From the NCBI GenBank assembly GCA_046262015.1, contig JBHENN010000073.1:1-20464 (forward strand): a DNA stretch of 20,464 bases, given 5' to 3'. Under the pieces are notes generated by a model. It had not been told where the DNA came from, searched no databases, and saw nothing but the letters and a program-made list of their open reading frames with translations. Both the position numbers and the translations under genes were made by a program. Position 1 is the stretch's first letter, and every line of letters starts with the position of its first letter. Shown in pieces: positions 1-8,140 of the stretch. Origin of the DNA: JBHENN01 sp046262015. Its GTDB lineage: Bacteria; Actinomycetota; CADDZG01; WHSQ01.

Positions 1-1
1 C

Positions 2-220
2 AAGATCGAGATCGTCAACGAGGCGAAGCGCATCGGCACCTACGACATCTCGACCCGCCCCCACCAGGACTGCTGCGTGCTCTTCGAGCCTCGTTCGCCG
101 GTGACCCGGGCCACGCCGGAGCAGACCCGGCGCGCCGAGGCCGAGCTCGACATGGACGCGCTCGTGGGAAAGGCGCTGGCGGGGATGGAGACGGTGCGGC
201 GCGAGCTCCCCCCTCACTGA
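2..220 (+). CDS. thiI: tRNA 4-thiouridine synthase ThiI, C-terminal end (partial)
   Basis: The reading frame enters the window open at base 2 and ends with TGA at 218-220, giving the last 72 residues. The stretch IGTYDISTRPHQDCCVLFEP matches the conserved C-terminal signature of ThiI, where an Ile-Gly-Thr-Tyr segment precedes an Asp-Cys-Cys pair. ThiI adenylates U8 of tRNA and transfers sulfur to it, and in many bacteria it also feeds thiazole synthesis for thiamine. The protein ends about 50 residues after the Asp-Cys-Cys, so there is no C-terminal rhodanese domain like that of E. coli ThiI. It converges on the aldehyde dehydrogenase gene with 12 bases between the stop codons. The adenylation and THUMP domains lie outside the window, so the assignment rests on the tail alone. 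Confidence 0.85.
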   Translation, partial: KIEIVNEAKRIGTYDISTRPHQDCCVLFEPRSPVTRATPEQTRRAEAELDMDALVGKALAGMETVRRELPPH

Positions 221-232
221 CGCAGGACCGGA

Positions 233-1831
233 TCAGAGCTTGTTGCGCAGGGCCTTTCCGACACTCCGCAGCGCGGTGGCCGCAGCCTTGACCTTGTCCC
301 CGGCCCCGGGCGCGCCGAGCATCGTCGCCACGGCCCGCAGCGTCTCCTCGGTGGGCTTGTCGTACGGGTACCACCACAGCTTCTTCATCCCGGGCAGCCG
401 GTTGGCGGTGACGTGCACCGGGACGGAGAACTCCTTCAGCCCCAGCTCGCCGTTCAGGCGCCCGAAGCCCGATCCGCCGACGCCGCCCCACGCGCCCCAC
501 GCGGCGCCGGCGGCCGCGCCATGCTCGTTCAAGCCGACCGTCCCCGCCTTGAGCCGCGCCATGACGCGCCGTCCTCGCGCGCGGTCGTGCGTCCAGACGG
601 ATGCGGTGAGGTTGGCCCCGTCCTCGTTCGCGCGCCGCACCGCTTCGTCCTCGTCGCGCACCCGCACGATCGGAAGGACCGGTCCGAACGTCTCCTGCGA
701 GAACACGTCCATCTCCTCGGTGACGCCGCTCAACACGGTGGGCGCGTACCACAGCGAGCCCGCCGCGTTGTCCTTGCCCGCTCCCGGCCCTCCGGCCAAG
801 ACCGTCGCGCCCTTGTCGAGAGCGTCCTGGACGTGGCGCGACACGACCTCAAGCTGAGGCTTGAACGACAGCGAGCCCATCTCTGCATCGCCCTCGCCCT
901 GGCCCACATGCCGGAGCTTGGCCAAAAGCTCCTGCTCGAACCGGTCCGCCACCGCGTCGACCACGATCGCGCGCTCGACCGAACAGCACGTCTGACCCGC
1001 GTTGAAGAAGGCGCCCCACAGAAGGCCGGACGAGGCCAGATCGAGATCTGCGTCGTCGAGCACGACGGCCGCGTCCTTGCCGCCCAGCTCCATGACGCAC
1101 GGGGTGAGGTGCTCTGCCGCCGCCGCCAGGATCTTGCGCCCGGTGACGGGCGAGCCGATAAGGCAGATCTTGTCGCACGGCGCGTCGACCAGCGCCGCAC
1201 CGACGTCGCCCGCGCCCTGCACCACCGTGACGACCCCGGGAGGCAGCGGATCGAGCACCTCGCGGATCAGCTCGTTCGTCTGCGGCACCGCCTCCGAGGG
1301 CTTGACGACCACGGCGTTGCCGGCGAACAGGGCCGGCGCGATGGCGAGGAAGCAGTTGGTCAGCGGGTAGTTCCACGGCGTGATGCACCCGACAACGCCG
1401 TAAGGACGCCACTCCACCCGCGACGACGATCCCAGAAGGAGGCCCCATGCGGCGCCGACGTTCTCCGGCGCGAGCGCCTTGGTGACCCGTCGCTCGAAGT
1501 ACAACAGCATCAGGATCGTCGGCTCGACGTCGAGCGCGAGCGCCTCGAGCCTCGGCTTGCCGGTCTCCAGTGAGATCGTCTCGATGAGATCGTCCATCCG
1601 GGCGTAGATCTTGTACCGGACCTCGCGCAGCATGCGGGCGCGGCCCTCGGGCGGGATCGCCCCCCACTCGGGCGCGACCTTGCGCGCGTGGGCGACGAGC
1701 TCGACCACCTCGGCGGGAGCCGTGGCGTCTATCTGCGCGAGGGTCTCGCCGGTGCGGGGATTGAACGAGGTCAGCTTCCGGGGCTTGCCCTTTCGCTGCC
1801 GGGACCGGGGCGCGCTCTTGGGCTGGGCCAT
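233..1831 (-). CDS. NAD(P)-dependent aldehyde dehydrogenase family protein
   Basis: This 532-residue cytosolic enzyme should oxidise an aldehyde to its acid with NAD(P). The complete ALDH fold is visible: TPWNYP with the catalytic-pocket Asn near residue 154, the cofactor lysine in VKPSE (about K177), the general base in MELGG (about E248), and FFNAGQTCC with the nucleophile at about C282. The length is slightly above the family norm of about 480-500 because of a basic N-terminal extension (first 20 residues) and a C-terminal tail after the WWYPY segment. The ATG at 1829-1831 has an AGGAG seven bases upstream. It follows the sulfur-carrier gene by 15 bases and is probably the last gene of the 3359-to-233 operon. 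The motifs do not fix the substrate; a succinate-semialdehyde-type enzyme is one possibility. Confidence 0.9.
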   Translation of the reverse strand: MAQPKSAPRSRQRKGKPRKLTSFNPRTGETLAQIDATAPAEVVELVAHARKVAPEWGAIPPEGRARMLREVRYKIYARMDDLIETISLETGKPRLEALALDVEPTILMLLYFERRVTKALAPENVGAAWGLLLGSSSRVEWRPYGVVGCITPWNYPLTNCFLAIAPALFAGNAVVVKPSEAVPQTNELIREVLDPLPPGVVTVVQGAGDVGAALVDAPCDKICLIGSPVTGRKILAAAAEHLTPCVMELGGKDAAVVLDDADLDLASSGLLWGAFFNAGQTCCSVERAIVVDAVADRFEQELLAKLRHVGQGEGDAEMGSLSFKPQLEVVSRHVQDALDKGATVLAGGPGAGKDNAAGSLWYAPTVLSGVTEEMDVFSQETFGPVLPIVRVRDEDEAVRRANEDGANLTASVWTHDRARGRRVMARLKAGTVGLNEHGAAAGAAWGAWGGVGGSGFGRLNGELGLKEFSVPVHVTANRLPGMKKLWWYPYDKPTEETLRAVATMLGAPGAGDKVKAAATALRSVGKALRNKL

Positions 1832-1846
1832 CGGTTGCTCCTGTCT

Positions 1847-2086
1847 CTAGCCGCCGCTGAACGGAGGCATCAATGTTACTTCCGCACCCTCGCTAAGACC
1901 ATGGTCGAGACCGGCACGGCGCCCATCGACCAGCACCGCGAAGACCCACCGGCGGGGCGCGCCGAGCAAGGTGACGAGCTCGGCGACGGTTGCGCCGTCG
2001 TCCAGAGCGATCTCAGCGCGATTCCCTTCGGTCCCCTGCGGGAGGTGGTCGCGCAGGGCACCGAAGCACACGACCTCCACGATCAC
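1847..2086 (-). CDS. ThiS/MoaD-family sulfur carrier protein
   Basis: This 79-residue protein has the size and pattern of a beta-grasp sulfur carrier: a hydrophobic opening strand (IVEVVCFGALRD), an acidic middle, and the C-terminal PPFSGG. The terminal Gly-Gly is the hallmark of carriers that are adenylated by an E1-like enzyme and then loaded as a thiocarboxylate, as in MoaD, ThiS and mycobacterial CysO. It starts at a GTG (2084-2086), three bases after the sulfurtransferase stop, and ends 15 bases before the aldehyde dehydrogenase start, so it is almost certainly co-transcribed with both. The neighbouring sulfurtransferase is a plausible sulfur source. No E1-like activating gene and no molybdopterin or thiamine synthesis gene lies nearby, so its pathway stays open. 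Confidence 0.82.
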   Translation of the reverse strand: MIVEVVCFGALRDHLPQGTEGNRAEIALDDGATVAELVTLLGAPRRWVFAVLVDGRRAGLDHGLSEGAEVTLMPPFSGG

Positions 2087-2089
2087 TGG

Positions 2090-2932
2090 CTACTTCTCGA
2101 TCGGTACTCCCACCAGGCTGCCGTACTCGGTCCACGAGCCGTCGTAGTTGCGCACGTTCTCGAAACCGAGAAGCTCCTTGAGGACGAACCACGAGTGCGA
2201 CGAGCGCTCGCCGATCCGGCAGTAGGCGACCACGTCCTTGTCCTTCGTGATCCCCTGCTCCTCGTAGAGCTTCGTGAGATCGGCGGCGGGCTTGAAGGTG
2301 CCGTCCTCGTTCACCGTCTTGGACCAGGTGATGTTCGCCGCGCCGGGAATGTGGCCCGGCACCTGCGCCTGCTCCTGGGGCAGGTGCGGAGGCGCGAGCA
2401 GCTCCCCTCGGAACTCCTCGGGTGAACGCACATCGACCCAGGCCCGGCCACTCTCCTGCGCGCGGCGGATGACGTCGTCGCGGAAGATGCGGAGATGGTC
2501 CTGCGCGGCACCGATCTGGAAGCTCGCAGCGGGGCGGCCGGGGACCTCCTGGTTGAGCAACCGGCTCTCGAGCTCCCACTTCTTCCGGCCGCCGTTGACG
2601 AGCTTGACGTTCTGGACGCCGCGGTACTTGAACAGCCAGTACGCGTACGCCGCGAACCAGTTGTTGTTGCCCGAGTACAGGACGATCGTGTGGTCGGAGG
2701 ACACTCCCTTGCTCCCAAGCAGCTCCGCAAGCTGCTCGGACGACACGAACTCGCGCCGCAGCGGGTCGTGCAGGTCGTTGGCCCAGTCGATCCCGATGGC
2801 TCCGGGGATGTGGCCTTTCTCGTACGCGGTGATGTCCTCGTCGACCTCGAGGACCGCCACCGCAGGGTCGTCCAGGTGCTGCTCGAGCCAGTCGGTCTCG
2901 ACCAGGGCATCGGGGTTCGTGTAATCACTCAT
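2090..2932 (-). CDS. Thiosulfate sulfurtransferase (tandem rhodanese, CysA2/SseA type)
   Basis: This 280-residue protein has two rhodanese domains (about residues 1-130 and 150-280). The second holds the active-site loop VAYCRIGERSSHSWF, with the persulfide-forming cysteine at about C238 and the CRxGxRS pattern of thiosulfate sulfurtransferases. The first domain is the usual inactive copy. Segments such as YSGNNNWFAAYAYW and NYDGSWTEYGSLVG match mycobacterial CysA2/CysA3 as I remember them. The ATG at 2930-2932 is chosen over further upstream codons because AAGGAGG lies five bases before it and the regulator gene ends inside it with an 8-base overlap. Its position between a regulator and a sulfur carrier suggests that it delivers sulfane sulfur to the carrier, which is inference. 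Confidence 0.93.
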   Translation of the reverse strand: MSDYTNPDALVETDWLEQHLDDPAVAVLEVDEDITAYEKGHIPGAIGIDWANDLHDPLRREFVSSEQLAELLGSKGVSSDHTIVLYSGNNNWFAAYAYWLFKYRGVQNVKLVNGGRKKWELESRLLNQEVPGRPAASFQIGAAQDHLRIFRDDVIRRAQESGRAWVDVRSPEEFRGELLAPPHLPQEQAQVPGHIPGAANITWSKTVNEDGTFKPAADLTKLYEEQGITKDKDVVAYCRIGERSSHSWFVLKELLGFENVRNYDGSWTEYGSLVGVPIEK

Positions 2933-3359
2933 CTCTTCCTCCTTCGTGTTTGCGGTTGTCCAAGAGCTGACGTATGCGGGCGAGCTGGTTGGTCGCGTCG
3001 GCAAGGAACCGGTCGAGGATGCGGAGCTCCACGTCGAGGTCGTCGGGTCCCTCCGCGAGACGGTCGAAGGGCGGTACGTCCACACCGGCTTCGGCGAGCG
3101 CGGCGCCCTCGCCCTCCCACGTGAAGTACACCTTGGCCGGCCGCCCCTTGGTGCGGCGCTGGGTCTCGGTTGCGAGGAACCCCGCCTCCACCATCAGGTC
3201 GAGATGAGCGCGGGCGACGTTGGGGTGGATCTGGAAGGTGTCGGCTATCTCCTTGACGGTCTTGGGCCCGCTACGGAGGAGGTTGGCGAGGATCGCGGCC
3301 CGGGTTGGCAGCGAGAGGACCTTCGCGGTCCGGGTCGCGGAATCGTCGCCGAGCTCCAT
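2925..3359 (-). CDS. Winged helix-turn-helix regulator (SufR/ArsR-like, no cysteines)
   Basis: This 144-residue protein has a DNA-binding winged helix in its first 85 residues. A helix-turn-helix reads TVKEIADTFQIHPNVARAHL, followed by a wing with GRPAKVYF, a pattern typical of the SufR and ArsR groups. The C-terminal half (about 95-140) is predicted helical and probably dimerises. SufR proteins are usually above 200 residues and bind an Fe-S cluster through C-terminal cysteines. This protein is shorter and has no cysteine at all, so it cannot be a classical cluster-sensing SufR. It overlaps the sulfurtransferase by 8 bases and follows an AT-rich leader with direct repeats, so it probably regulates its own operon. 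The ATG (3357-3359) has no strong ribosome binding site. Confidence 0.82.
   Translation of the reverse strand: MELGDDSATRTAKVLSLPTRAAILANLLRSGPKTVKEIADTFQIHPNVARAHLDLMVEAGFLATETQRRTKGRPAKVYFTWEGEGAALAEAGVDVPPFDRLAEGPDDLDVELRILDRFLADATNQLARIRQLLDNRKHEGGRDE
2938..2944 (-). promoter_or_regulatory. Strong ribosome binding site fixing the sulfurtransferase start
   Basis: On the minus strand AAGGAGG lies five bases before the ATG at 2932. It sits inside the 3' end of the regulator gene and settles the sulfurtransferase start, because the same frame stays open upstream to 3085. Confidence 0.85.
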
Positions 3360-3382
3360 GCGCCTGTGATACCAGCAATTCC

Positions 3383-3402
3383 ACTGTTTAGCAACTGTCT
3401 AA
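3383..3402. promoter_or_regulatory. Two direct repeats in the leader of the regulator-sulfurtransferase operon
   Basis: The sequence ACTGTYTAR occurs at 3383-3391 and again at 3394-3402, 11 bases apart start to start, about one DNA turn. It lies in a 58-base AT-rich island in otherwise GC-rich DNA, 24 to 43 bases upstream of the regulator start. The position and spacing fit an operator, perhaps for the regulator itself, overlapping its promoter. I could not place a convincing -35/-10 pair. Confidence 0.45.
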
Positions 3403-3417
3403 TAGTGTTAAGTCTCC

Positions 3418-4011
3418 TCAGGCGGCTCCGTCGACCACCTTGCGGCCGTCGAGCGGCTCGGTGAGGTCGACCTCGACCACCTTGCGGATGGCGATCTCTA
3501 TACATGCGACGTCCGGCTGTGTCGGATCGTGGCCCTGGAAGAGGGTTACGGTCACGGCGTTCTCGGCGTAGTCCACCTCGACGCGGTCGAGCACGTTGCA
3601 CGGCTCGACCCCGCTCCAGAAGAACACCCTGAGGACCCGCCCACCTCGCACCGGAACCGCTCTATCCCAGCCCGAGGCGACGACGCCGGCCATCCCCGGG
3701 CGAGGCTCGACCTGCTGGGCTTTTCCGCGGCCGTCGCCGGAGCCGGGAGTGCCGGAAACGACGGTGTCGTCGTCTCCCCGCCCGGCGGGCGTGCCTCCGG
3801 GGCATGGGGAGGCCGCCGGCGGCGACGCATCGGTCGCCGGGTCGTAACCGGGTACACCGCACCCGGAGGGCGATGGGGACGCCGCCGCGCTTCCGGCGTC
3901 CCCGCCTTCGGGTGCCGGCCGGCCGCAGCCGGACGCGAGCACGGTGGCGGCGAGCACGGCCCCGAGTACCACGCGGCGAGCGATCGTCGCGGTCGTATCG
4001 GTTCGTGTCAT
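3418..4011 (-). CDS. Putative lipoprotein of unknown function next to the suf genes
   Basis: This 197-residue protein begins with a basic n-region, a hydrophobic stretch (VVLGAVLAATVLASG) and a lipobox-like ASGC, so lipidation at C29 and anchoring outside the membrane are expected. Residues 30-100 are a Pro/Ser/Gly/Asp-rich linker. Residues 100-197 form a compact domain with two cysteines (about C138 and C170) that could make a disulfide; two more (about C51 and C70) lie in the linker. I do not recognise the C-terminal domain by name. The ATG is at 4009-4011, 49 bases after the sufU stop and in the same direction, so read-through from the suf genes is possible. Its stop at 3418 is 58 bases before the next gene. 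The location hints at metal or sulfur metabolism but proves nothing. Confidence 0.75.
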   Translation of the reverse strand: MTRTDTTATIARRVVLGAVLAATVLASGCGRPAPEGGDAGSAAASPSPSGCGVPGYDPATDASPPAASPCPGGTPAGRGDDDTVVSGTPGSGDGRGKAQQVEPRPGMAGVVASGWDRAVPVRGGRVLRVFFWSGVEPCNVLDRVEVDYAENAVTVTLFQGHDPTQPDVACIEIAIRKVVEVDLTEPLDGRKVVDGAA

Positions 4012-4060
4012 GGCGATTGGACGACGCCGCCCCTCGCGGATGTTCCCTCGAAGCTCGCCG

Positions 4061-4501
4061 CTATGCGGACGACGTCTGGCCGCTCTCCTCCAGGGCCTCG
4101 ACGAGGGTGTTCCATCCCAGCAGCGCGCACTTGATCCGAACCGGGTACTTGACGACGCCCTTCAGGGAGATCAGATCCCCCAGCGTGTCGGCGTCGCCGT
4201 CGTCCTCGCCGGCCATCATGCGCTTGATCGCGTCCACGAGCGCCTGCGCCCCCTTGACGTCGAGACCCTGCACCCTCTCGGTCATCATCGACGCGCTCGC
4301 CTGGGAGATGGAGCATCCCTTGCCCTCGAACGCGATCCCGGTCACGTCGTCACCCTCGAACTTCACGAACAGCTCGATCTCGTCTCCACACAACGGGTTG
4401 TTGCGTTCGAGAGCAACGTCGTGCGGATCGAGGCGCCCTTTGTTGCGCGGCGTCCGGTAGTGGTCGAGGATCACTTCCTTGTACAGCTCGTCGAGGCTCA
4501 C
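4061..4501 (-). CDS. sufU: Fe-S assembly sulfurtransferase/scaffold protein SufU
   Basis: This 146-residue zinc-dependent protein accepts persulfide sulfur from SufS and passes it to the SufBCD scaffold. The conserved metal-site residues are present: Cys-Gly-Asp in NPLCGDE (C38, D40), KGCSIS (C63) and RIKCALLGW (C125). The 20-residue insertion between the second and third cysteine that separates SufU from IscU is present. I chose the GTG at 4499-4501, giving VSLDELYKEVILDHY at the N-terminus as in known SufU. It overlaps the sufS stop in a GTGA, indicating translational coupling. An in-frame upstream extension to 4651 lies within sufS and has no SufU-like sequence. It is the last recognised suf gene; no sufT follows. 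Confidence 0.95.
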   Translation of the reverse strand: MSLDELYKEVILDHYRTPRNKGRLDPHDVALERNNPLCGDEIELFVKFEGDDVTGIAFEGKGCSISQASASMMTERVQGLDVKGAQALVDAIKRMMAGEDDGDADTLGDLISLKGVVKYPVRIKCALLGWNTLVEALEESGQTSSA

Positions 4502-5727
4502 GTGAACCAGCTCTTGGCCTTGTCGAGGGCCTTGACGAGAGCATCCACGTCGTCGTTGGTGTTGTACACGTAGAAGGACGCCCTGGCGGTCGCCGGGACG
4601 CCTAGCTTGCGCATCAGCGGCTGCGCGCAGTGGTGGCCCGCCCGGATGCACACGCCTTCCTGATCGAGGATCGTCGCCATGTCGTGGGGATGCACGTCCT
4701 CGAGGTTGAACGACACGACACCCCCGCGCTCGGCGGGATCGGGTGGCCCGTAGATGGTCGCGCCGAGCGCGCCCAGACGCTCCATGGCGTAGCCGGTGAT
4801 CTCGATCTCATGTCGCCGAACGGCATCCATGCCGAGCTGCTCGAGGTACTCGACGGCCGCTCCCATGCCGACAGCCTGCGCGATGTTGGGTGTCCCCGCC
4901 TCGAACTTCTGCGGGACCTCTGCCCATGTCGCGCGGTCGGCCCACACCTCCCTGATCATCTCGCCGCCGGCGAGGAACGGAGGCATCTCGTGGAGCAGGT
5001 CCTCGCGTCCGTAGAGGACCCCCGCACCGGTAGGTCCGCACATCTTATGGGACGAATAAGCGAGGAAATCGGCGTCGAGGTCTGCAACGTCGAAGTGGAA
5101 ATGGGGCGCCGCCTGGGCCGCATCGACGAGGATCCGCGCCCCGACGGCGTGGGCAGCATCGGCCACTTGCCGCACCGGGTTGATCGTACCGAGCACGTTC
5201 GACATCAACGTCACGGCGACCAGCTTCGTCTTGTCGGTGAGATACCGCTCCAGCTGGTCCAGCTCGAGGAGCCCCCCCTCGTCGACCGGCAGGTGGCGCA
5301 GGATGGCACCGGTCTCGGCGGCGAGCAGCTGCCACGGGATGAGGTTGGAGTGGTGCTCCATCTCGGTGACGAGGATCTCGTCGCCCTCGTGCACGTTCGC
5401 GCGGCCCCACGAATAGCGGACGAGGTTGATCGCCTCCGTGGTGCCCCGGGTGAACACGATCGAGCGGTCGCTGCGGGCGCCGATGAAGCGAGCGCACGCC
5501 GAGCGCGCACCCTCGTACGCGGTCGTCGCCAGCTCACCGAGCTCGTAGATGCCGCGGTGGACGTTGGCGTTCTCCGATTCGTAGAAGCGCACCATGCGGT
5601 CGATCACCTGCCGGGGCTTCTGGGAGGTCGCGGCGGAGTCCAGGTAGACGAGCCGCTTGCCGTGGGTGAGGACGTCGAGGATCGGGAAGTCCTTGCGGAC
5701 GACCTCGACGTCGAGGGCTCCCGTCAT
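4498..5727 (-). CDS. sufS: Cysteine desulfurase SufS
   Basis: This 409-residue PLP enzyme takes sulfur from L-cysteine, giving alanine and an enzyme persulfide that is handed to SufU. Visible marks are YLDSAATSQKP near the N-terminus, TEMEHHSNLIPWQ (the PLP-stacking His region), the PLP lysine in AYSSHKMCGPTG (about K228) and the persulfide cysteine in RAGHHCAQP (about C367). The short loop around the active-site cysteine and ending near NTNDDVDAL are typical of class II (SufS/CsdA) desulfurases. The ATG is at 5725-5727, 10 bases after the sufC stop. It overlaps sufU by four bases, fitting their direct partnership. Confidence 0.96.
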   Translation of the reverse strand: MTGALDVEVVRKDFPILDVLTHGKRLVYLDSAATSQKPRQVIDRMVRFYESENANVHRGIYELGELATTAYEGARSACARFIGARSDRSIVFTRGTTEAINLVRYSWGRANVHEGDEILVTEMEHHSNLIPWQLLAAETGAILRHLPVDEGGLLELDQLERYLTDKTKLVAVTLMSNVLGTINPVRQVADAAHAVGARILVDAAQAAPHFHFDVADLDADFLAYSSHKMCGPTGAGVLYGREDLLHEMPPFLAGGEMIREVWADRATWAEVPQKFEAGTPNIAQAVGMGAAVEYLEQLGMDAVRRHEIEITGYAMERLGALGATIYGPPDPAERGGVVSFNLEDVHPHDMATILDQEGVCIRAGHHCAQPLMRKLGVPATARASFYVYNTNDDVDALVKALDKAKSWFT

Positions 5728-5737
5728 GACCGAAACC

Positions 5738-6532
<795 letters not shown>

Positions 6533-6536
6533 CAGA

Positions 6537-6872
6537 TCACTCCTTGGGTTGGTTCAGGGGAGGTCCCACCAGCACGACCTCGTTCTCTATCCTGACCTGG
6601 AAGGCGGGCACCGGCTTGGTGGCCGGCAGTATCCGTACGGCACCCGTAGCGACGTTGAAGCGGGACCCGTGAAGCGGACACTCGACCTCGAGCTCGTCGG
6701 GCTCGAACTCCCCCTCGGTCAGGAACGTCTCCTCGTGGCTGCAGTAGTCGCCGAGCGCGTACACGGTCTCCCCCACCCGGTACAGCCCGACCGGCTGACC
6801 GTGGGCGACCACCTGGAGCATGCCGCCGTCGGGGACCTCGTCCAAGCGGGCGACCGTCTCGAACGCGGGCAT
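6537..6872 (-). CDS. Rieske [2Fe-2S] ferredoxin in the suf operon
   Basis: This 111-residue protein is a stand-alone Rieske domain. The cluster ligands are visible as DYCSHEETF (C44, H46) and VECPLHGSRF (C65, H68), the Cys-x-His and Cys-x2-His pairs of Rieske proteins. It resembles the ferredoxin subunits of ring-hydroxylating dioxygenases, and a small Rieske protein at this place is known in actinobacterial suf operons. It may supply electrons for cluster assembly or be an early cluster recipient; this is inference. The ATG at 6870-6872 shares one base with the sufD stop (TGATG), and its own stop is four bases before sufC. Confidence 0.93.
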   Translation of the reverse strand: MPAFETVARLDEVPDGGMLQVVAHGQPVGLYRVGETVYALGDYCSHEETFLTEGEFEPDELEVECPLHGSRFNVATGAVRILPATKPVPAFQVRIENEVVLVGPPLNQPKE

Positions 6873-8104
6873 CACGCATCTGCCTCGACCCGCTGGAGAC
6901 CGGCGACCTTGTCGGCGATCGCCCGGGAGAGGTCGTCGCGCACCTTCTCGACGCGGATACGGTCCAGGACCTCGCCGAAGAAACCGAAGACGACCAGCTT
7001 CTGAGCGGTTACGCGGTCGATGCCCCGGCTCATCAGATAGAAGAGGTGCTCCTCTTCGACCGGCGAGACCGTCGCGCCGTGCGTGCAGCGGACCTCGTTG
7101 GCTTCGATCTCGAGCTGGGGGATCGAACGAGCGATCGCGTCCTCGGACAGCACGAGGTTCCGGTTCGCCTGGTAGGCATCGGTGCCCTGCGCGCCGGCGA
7201 GGACCTTGATCAGGCCGGAGTACTCGGAACGTGAATGCTCCTTCAGCGCGCCCTTGTAGAGCAGGTCGGACGTGGCGTGAGGAGCGTTGTGGGACTGCAA
7301 CGTCCGTTGCGCGAAATGCTGGTCGGAGTCGGCGAAATAGAGCCCGAGCATCTCCGAGAAAGAACCCTCTCCGCGCAGAACCGACTCGACCTGGGTACGG
7401 GCGAAGGCGGAACCGAGGTTGACGGCGAGGCTGCGCACGGTCGCGTCGCGATGCCCGGTGAAACGCTGCGTCTGGAAGTGATGCACGCCCCGGCCCCACT
7501 GCTGGAGGGAGATGTAGTTGACCCTCGCTCCCCGACGCGCCTCGACCTCCACCACGCTCGCACACAGGGACGGCTCCGCGGCGTCCTCGGAGCGGAAGGT
7601 ATCGACGAACGTGCAGCTCGCCAGCTCGTCCACGACGATCGACGTGTGGGGGAAAACCGAACCGCCGGCATCCACAACCCGGAGGGCTTCGAGCGGGATC
7701 TCGACCTCGACCGCCCGAGGGACGTAGAGGAGCACGCCCTCGGAATGGAAGGCCCCGTGAAGAGCCGTGAACCTGTGCTCGTCGACCGGGACGTCGGTGA
7801 AGAAGTGCTCCTGCAGGAGATCCGGGTGCGAGCGCACGGCCGCCGCGAAGTCCACGAGGACCACGCCCTTGTCGGCGAGGTCGCCCGGGAGGGCGAGCGC
7901 CACGGGGCGCGGCTCCGGCGCGCCGAAGCGGTCGAAGTCGAACCCGCGCACGTCGACGTAACGCCACTCCTCACCCTTGGGATCGGGGTCGTCGAGCTTC
8001 TCGAAGGCGTCGAAGGCAGCCAGGCGCCGATCGAGGAGCCAGCCGGGCTCGGCGAGCGAGCGCGACAGGGCCTCTACGGCGGCGCGGTTGAGAGGTTGGC
8101 CCAT
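6872..8104 (-). CDS. sufD: Fe-S assembly scaffold subunit SufD
   Basis: This 410-residue paralogue of SufB forms the SufBC2D complex and takes part in iron acquisition for the nascent cluster. The N-terminal helical part (about 1-90, including GEEWRYVDVRGFDFDRF) is followed by the beta-helix core. The C-terminal segment NEVRCTHGATVSPVEEEHLFYLMSRGI contains the conserved histidine (about H342) that corresponds to the functionally important E. coli SufD His360. The ATG is at 8102-8104 with GGAG about eight bases upstream. Unlike the standard arrangement it is not directly behind sufB: a plus-strand transporter gene intervenes, and sufD has its own upstream region with an iron box. Confidence 0.95.
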   Translation of the reverse strand: MGQPLNRAAVEALSRSLAEPGWLLDRRLAAFDAFEKLDDPDPKGEEWRYVDVRGFDFDRFGAPEPRPVALALPGDLADKGVVLVDFAAAVRSHPDLLQEHFFTDVPVDEHRFTALHGAFHSEGVLLYVPRAVEVEIPLEALRVVDAGGSVFPHTSIVVDELASCTFVDTFRSEDAAEPSLCASVVEVEARRGARVNYISLQQWGRGVHHFQTQRFTGHRDATVRSLAVNLGSAFARTQVESVLRGEGSFSEMLGLYFADSDQHFAQRTLQSHNAPHATSDLLYKGALKEHSRSEYSGLIKVLAGAQGTDAYQANRNLVLSEDAIARSIPQLEIEANEVRCTHGATVSPVEEEHLFYLMSRGIDRVTAQKLVVFGFFGEVLDRIRVEKVRDDLSRAIADKVAGLQRVEADA

Positions 8105-8140
8105 GGGAAGGTCTCCGAAGCTCCTGGACGGTGGTCACGA

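Noticed and set aside
413..1573. Long open frame on the plus strand opposite the aldehyde dehydrogenase gene
   Set aside because: It is antisense to a complete enzyme with all catalytic motifs, and its Arg/His/Asp-rich translation is typical of a shadow frame in GC-rich DNA.
2933..3085. Upstream extension of the sulfurtransferase reading frame
   Set aside because: The extra 51 residues are Ser/Thr-rich, unlike rhodaneses, and overlap the regulator gene. The strong AAGGAGG sits before the inner ATG.
4502..4651. Upstream extension of the sufU reading frame
   Set aside because: It lies inside the 3' end of sufS, and SufU proteins begin at the GTG-SLDELY position.
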